A DNA stretch of 18,017 nt from an uncultured Comamonadaceae bacterium (lineage in GTDB: Bacteria > Pseudomonadota > Gammaproteobacteria > Burkholderiales > Burkholderiaceae), in contig CAMLQP010000029.1 of NCBI GenBank assembly GCA_946482115.1, forward strand, positions 1-18,017, in the 5' to 3' direction. The notes under the pieces were generated by a model. It did no database searches, had not been told where the DNA came from, and worked only from the letters and a program-made list of their open reading frames with translations. The stretch's first letter is position 1. Each line of letters starts with the position of its first letter. The position numbers were made by a program, and so were the translations under genes. Shown here in pieces: positions 15,033 to 18,017 of this stretch.

Positions 15033-15782
15033 ATGAGCGACACCCCCGATCTCGGGTTTGGCAAATTCGTCCCCGGCTTCGATTTCCTGCAGGGCCTGGC
15101 GCGGCAGGCGGCGGGTGGCGTCGTGCAGGGGGTGCAGCAGAGCATCCCCCAGTTGCCCAACCTGGGCAACTGGATTGCCCCCACCTTCAACGTCGAGGAA
15201 CTCGAGAAGCGCATCGAGGAGCTCCGGGCGGTGCATTTCTGGCTGGACCAGAACGCCAAGGCCCTGGGCGCCACCATCCAGGCGCTGGAGGTGCAGAAGA
15301 TGACGCTGGCCACGCTCAAGGGCATGAACTTCAGCCTGGGCGACGTGGCCAACGCGCTCAAGATCAAGGCCGCCGACACCATGGCCGTCGTCACGGCCCC
15401 GGCGCCCGTGGCCGCGCCAGCGGCGGCGCAGCCCAAGCCGCGCGCGCGCAAGCCCGTGGCGAAGAAGGCGGCCGCACCGGCCGCCGCCGTGCCCGGCGTG
15501 GTCGACCCCATGCAGTGGTGGGGCTCGCTGACGCAGCAGTTCCAGAGCATCGCCGCCAACGCCATGAAGGACGCGGCCAAGCAGGGCGCGCTCGACACCA
15601 CGCGCCAGGTCGCGGCCGGCCTGACCAAGGGCGCGGTGCAGACCGCCACCGGCGTGGCCAAGGCCGTCACTTCCGGCGCGGTGCGCGGCATCGGCGGCAA
15701 GGTCAAGGCTGGCGACTGGCCCCTGCCCGCCGCCACCGCTCCGGCCCGCAAGGCGCCGGCCCGCAAACGCACCCGGTCTTGA
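15033..15782 (+). CDS. phaM: PhaM-like polyhydroxyalkanoate granule-associated protein
   Basis: A 249-residue protein resembling PhaM of Cupriavidus, which binds PHA granules, activates the PhaC synthase and tethers granules to the nucleoid. Residues 1-50 contain FVPGFDFLQGLA and LPNLGNWIAPT. A helical, coiled-coil-like stretch (about 54-97: VEELEKRIEELRAVHFWLDQ, then TIQALEVQKMTLATLKG) is the PhaM family signature. The middle is Ala/Pro/Lys-rich with a basic patch KPRARKPVAKK (135-145), and the end is basic (ARKAPARKRTRS); both suit DNA binding. A segment from about 158 to 230 is amphipathic and phasin-like. It begins at ATG 15033 behind a strong ribosome binding site and is followed 10 bases later by a FIST-domain gene. 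No other pha gene is in the window. Confidence 0.85.
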   Translation: MSDTPDLGFGKFVPGFDFLQGLARQAAGGVVQGVQQSIPQLPNLGNWIAPTFNVEELEKRIEELRAVHFWLDQNAKALGATIQALEVQKMTLATLKGMNFSLGDVANALKIKAADTMAVVTAPAPVAAPAAAQPKPRARKPVAKKAAAPAAAVPGVVDPMQWWGSLTQQFQSIAANAMKDAAKQGALDTTRQVAAGLTKGAVQTATGVAKAVTSGAVRGIGGKVKAGDWPLPAATAPARKAPARKRTRS

Positions 15783-15792
15783 GCCCCCGGCC

Positions 15793-17070
15793 ATGAAACG
15801 CTTTCCCTGCGCCCACGCCACCCACCCGCAATGGCGCATGGCCGCCGCGCTGGTGCTGGCGCAGCTGCGGGCGCAGATGGCCTTGCCGGGCCACGCCGGC
15901 GCGCCCGGCCTGGGCCTGCTCTACATCACCGACCACTACGCCGCCGAGGCACAGGACATCCTCGACCACCTGAGCGCCGAGCTGCCCGAGGTGACCGACT
16001 GGGCCGGCACCGTGGGCGTGGGCATCGCGGCCAGCGGCGTCGAATACTTCGATGAACCCGCGCTGACCGTGATGCTGTGCGACCTGGCCCCCGACCAGTA
16101 CCGCGTGTTCAGCGGCGTGGCGCCGCTGCCGCTGGGGCAGGACGCGCGTGGTTTCAGTGCCCACACCGCGCTGGTGCATGCCGACGCCGAAACGCCTGAC
16201 GTGGCCGAGCTGATCGCCGAGATGGCCGAACGCACCACCAGCGGCTACGTGTTCGGCGGCCTGGCCTCCAGCCGCCAGGGCGTGGTGCAGTTTGCGTTGG
16301 GCAGTGGCGGCAACCTGCGCGGCCACGGCGCGGCCAGCGGCGTGTTCCACGGCGGCCTGAGCGGTGTCGCCTTCGGGCCCGACGTGGCCTGCGTCTCGCG
16401 CGTCACCCAGGGCGCGCAGCCGGTGGGGCCGGTGCACCGCGTCACGCGTGCCGAGAACCACCTGGTGCTCGAACTCGACGGCCAGCCGGCGCTGGACGTG
16501 TTGATGGCGGAGCTGGAGATCGACCTGTCCCAGCCCCAGATGGCCATGCCCCGGCTGCGCCGCACGCTGGTGGGCCTCACCCGGCCCGATGCCGTGCCGG
16601 TGGATGCGCCACGCCGCGCCGGCCGCTTTGGCGCCGATGTGCTGGTGCGCCACCTGGTCGGCCTGGACCCCAACCGCCAGGCCTTCGCCGTGGCCGATGC
16701 CGTGCCCGAGGGTTCCGAACTGAGCTTCTGCGAGCGCCACGTGGCTGCCGCGCGGGCCGACCTGGTGCGCCTGTGCACCGAAGTGCGCGAGGAGCTGGAG
16801 CCCGAGACCCTGGGCGTGGAAGCCGCTGCCGCGCTGGCCGCCGGCGAGCCCGACACCGCGCCGGCGGGTGCCCGCATGCTGGGCGCGGTCTACGTGAGCT
16901 GTGCCGGACGCGGCGGCCCGCACTTCGGCGGCCCCAGCGCCGAGCTGCAGGTGGTGCGCCGCGCGCTGGGCGACGTGCCGCTGGTGGGCTTCTTCGCCGG
17001 TGGCGAGATCGCCCACCACCGGCTCTACGGCTACACCGGGGTGCTGACGGTGTTCACGGCGCCGGCGTGA
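15793..17070 (+). CDS. FIST N- and C-domain protein
   Basis: A 425-residue soluble protein made of a FIST_N domain (about 25-215: GLLYITDHYAAEAQDILDHL, VTDWAGTVGVGIAASGVEYF, SGYVFGGLAS) and a FIST_C domain (about 225-415: PVGPVHRVTRAENHLVLEL, and the end-piece GGPHFGGPSAELQVVRRAL, VGFFAGGEIAHHRLYGYTGV). FIST is a sensory module thought to bind small ligands such as amino acids. Here it stands alone, with no kinase, methyl-accepting or GGDEF output, so it must work through a partner if it signals at all. The gene begins 10 bases after the phaM stop with only a weak ribosome binding site, suggesting translation dependent on phaM. A link to storage-granule control is inference. It converges on tgt. 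Confidence 0.88.
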   Translation: MKRFPCAHATHPQWRMAAALVLAQLRAQMALPGHAGAPGLGLLYITDHYAAEAQDILDHLSAELPEVTDWAGTVGVGIAASGVEYFDEPALTVMLCDLAPDQYRVFSGVAPLPLGQDARGFSAHTALVHADAETPDVAELIAEMAERTTSGYVFGGLASSRQGVVQFALGSGGNLRGHGAASGVFHGGLSGVAFGPDVACVSRVTQGAQPVGPVHRVTRAENHLVLELDGQPALDVLMAELEIDLSQPQMAMPRLRRTLVGLTRPDAVPVDAPRRAGRFGADVLVRHLVGLDPNRQAFAVADAVPEGSELSFCERHVAAARADLVRLCTEVREELEPETLGVEAAAALAAGEPDTAPAGARMLGAVYVSCAGRGGPHFGGPSAELQVVRRALGDVPLVGFFAGGEIAHHRLYGYTGVLTVFTAPA

Positions 17071-17133
17071 CCGGGGCGGCGTCGGAGCGAAGGTCCTCAG
17101 CCGGCAGGCGGGCGCGGGACATGCCGGTCCTCC

Positions 17134-18017
<884 letters not shown>

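Noticed and set aside
15703..17019. A 438-codon minus-strand frame opposite the FIST gene.
   Set aside because: It is His/Gln/Gly/Ala-rich with no recognisable motif, antisense to a two-domain FIST protein.
17101..17127. Inverted repeat CCGGCA/TGCCGG between the FIST gene and tgt as a bidirectional terminator.
   Set aside because: The stem is only six pairs around a 15-base loop, without a T-run on either side.

Overview
The window is dense, very GC-rich DNA with an overwhelming G/C preference at third codon positions and almost no long intergenic space. The protein types (a DUF3567 protein, a PhaM-type PHA granule protein, a YcnI-like/PCu(A)C copper pair, and IclR with a fumarylacetoacetate-hydrolase-family enzyme) point to a betaproteobacterium of the Burkholderiales, most likely Comamonadaceae (Hydrogenophaga/Acidovorax-like). 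This is inferred from protein character only. It looks like ordinary chromosome: I see no insertion sequence, phage gene, CRISPR array, tRNA or rRNA.

Layout. 1-1505 (minus): purU (formyltetrahydrofolate deformylase) followed, with a 4-base overlap, by a LysR regulator cut off by the left edge. 1590-5615 (plus): a membrane-anchored three-PAS GGDEF-EAL protein and, directly after its stop codon, a class III omega-aminotransferase of the beta-alanine:pyruvate type. 5650-7817 (plus): a two-gene SPFH plus double-zinc-ribbon membrane protein module resembling part of the Bacillus ydjFGHI (Psp-type) locus. 7821-9021 (minus): a ChaN-like lipoprotein gene and a DUF3567 gene, separated by a clear intrinsic terminator. 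9154-11035 (minus): an IclR regulator overlapping a DUF3108 envelope protein with a TonB-like proline/alanine-rich stalk. 11130-12140 (plus): a fumarylacetoacetate-hydrolase-family enzyme divergent from iclR; a large palindrome overlaps the predicted iclR promoter between them. 12174-13457: a VOC (glyoxalase-fold) protein (minus) divergent from a crotonase-family protein (plus). 13472-14964 (plus): a three-gene periplasmic copper-handling group (DUF2946, YcnI/DUF1775, PCu(A)C). 15033-17070 (plus): a PhaM-like granule protein and a FIST sensor-domain protein 10 bases apart. 17134-18017 (minus): tgt (tRNA-guanine transglycosylase), cut off by the right edge.

How the genes fit together. The better-supported units are the SPFH/zinc-ribbon membrane pair, the copper triad (two exported copper-binding proteins with histidine-rich tails behind a small Cys/Met membrane protein), and the IclR/FAH divergent unit with its operator-like palindrome. 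The least described parts are the SPFH protein with an excisionase-like DNA-binding fold at its C-terminus next to a zinc-ribbon membrane partner with no PspA in sight, and the close pairing of FIST with PhaM.
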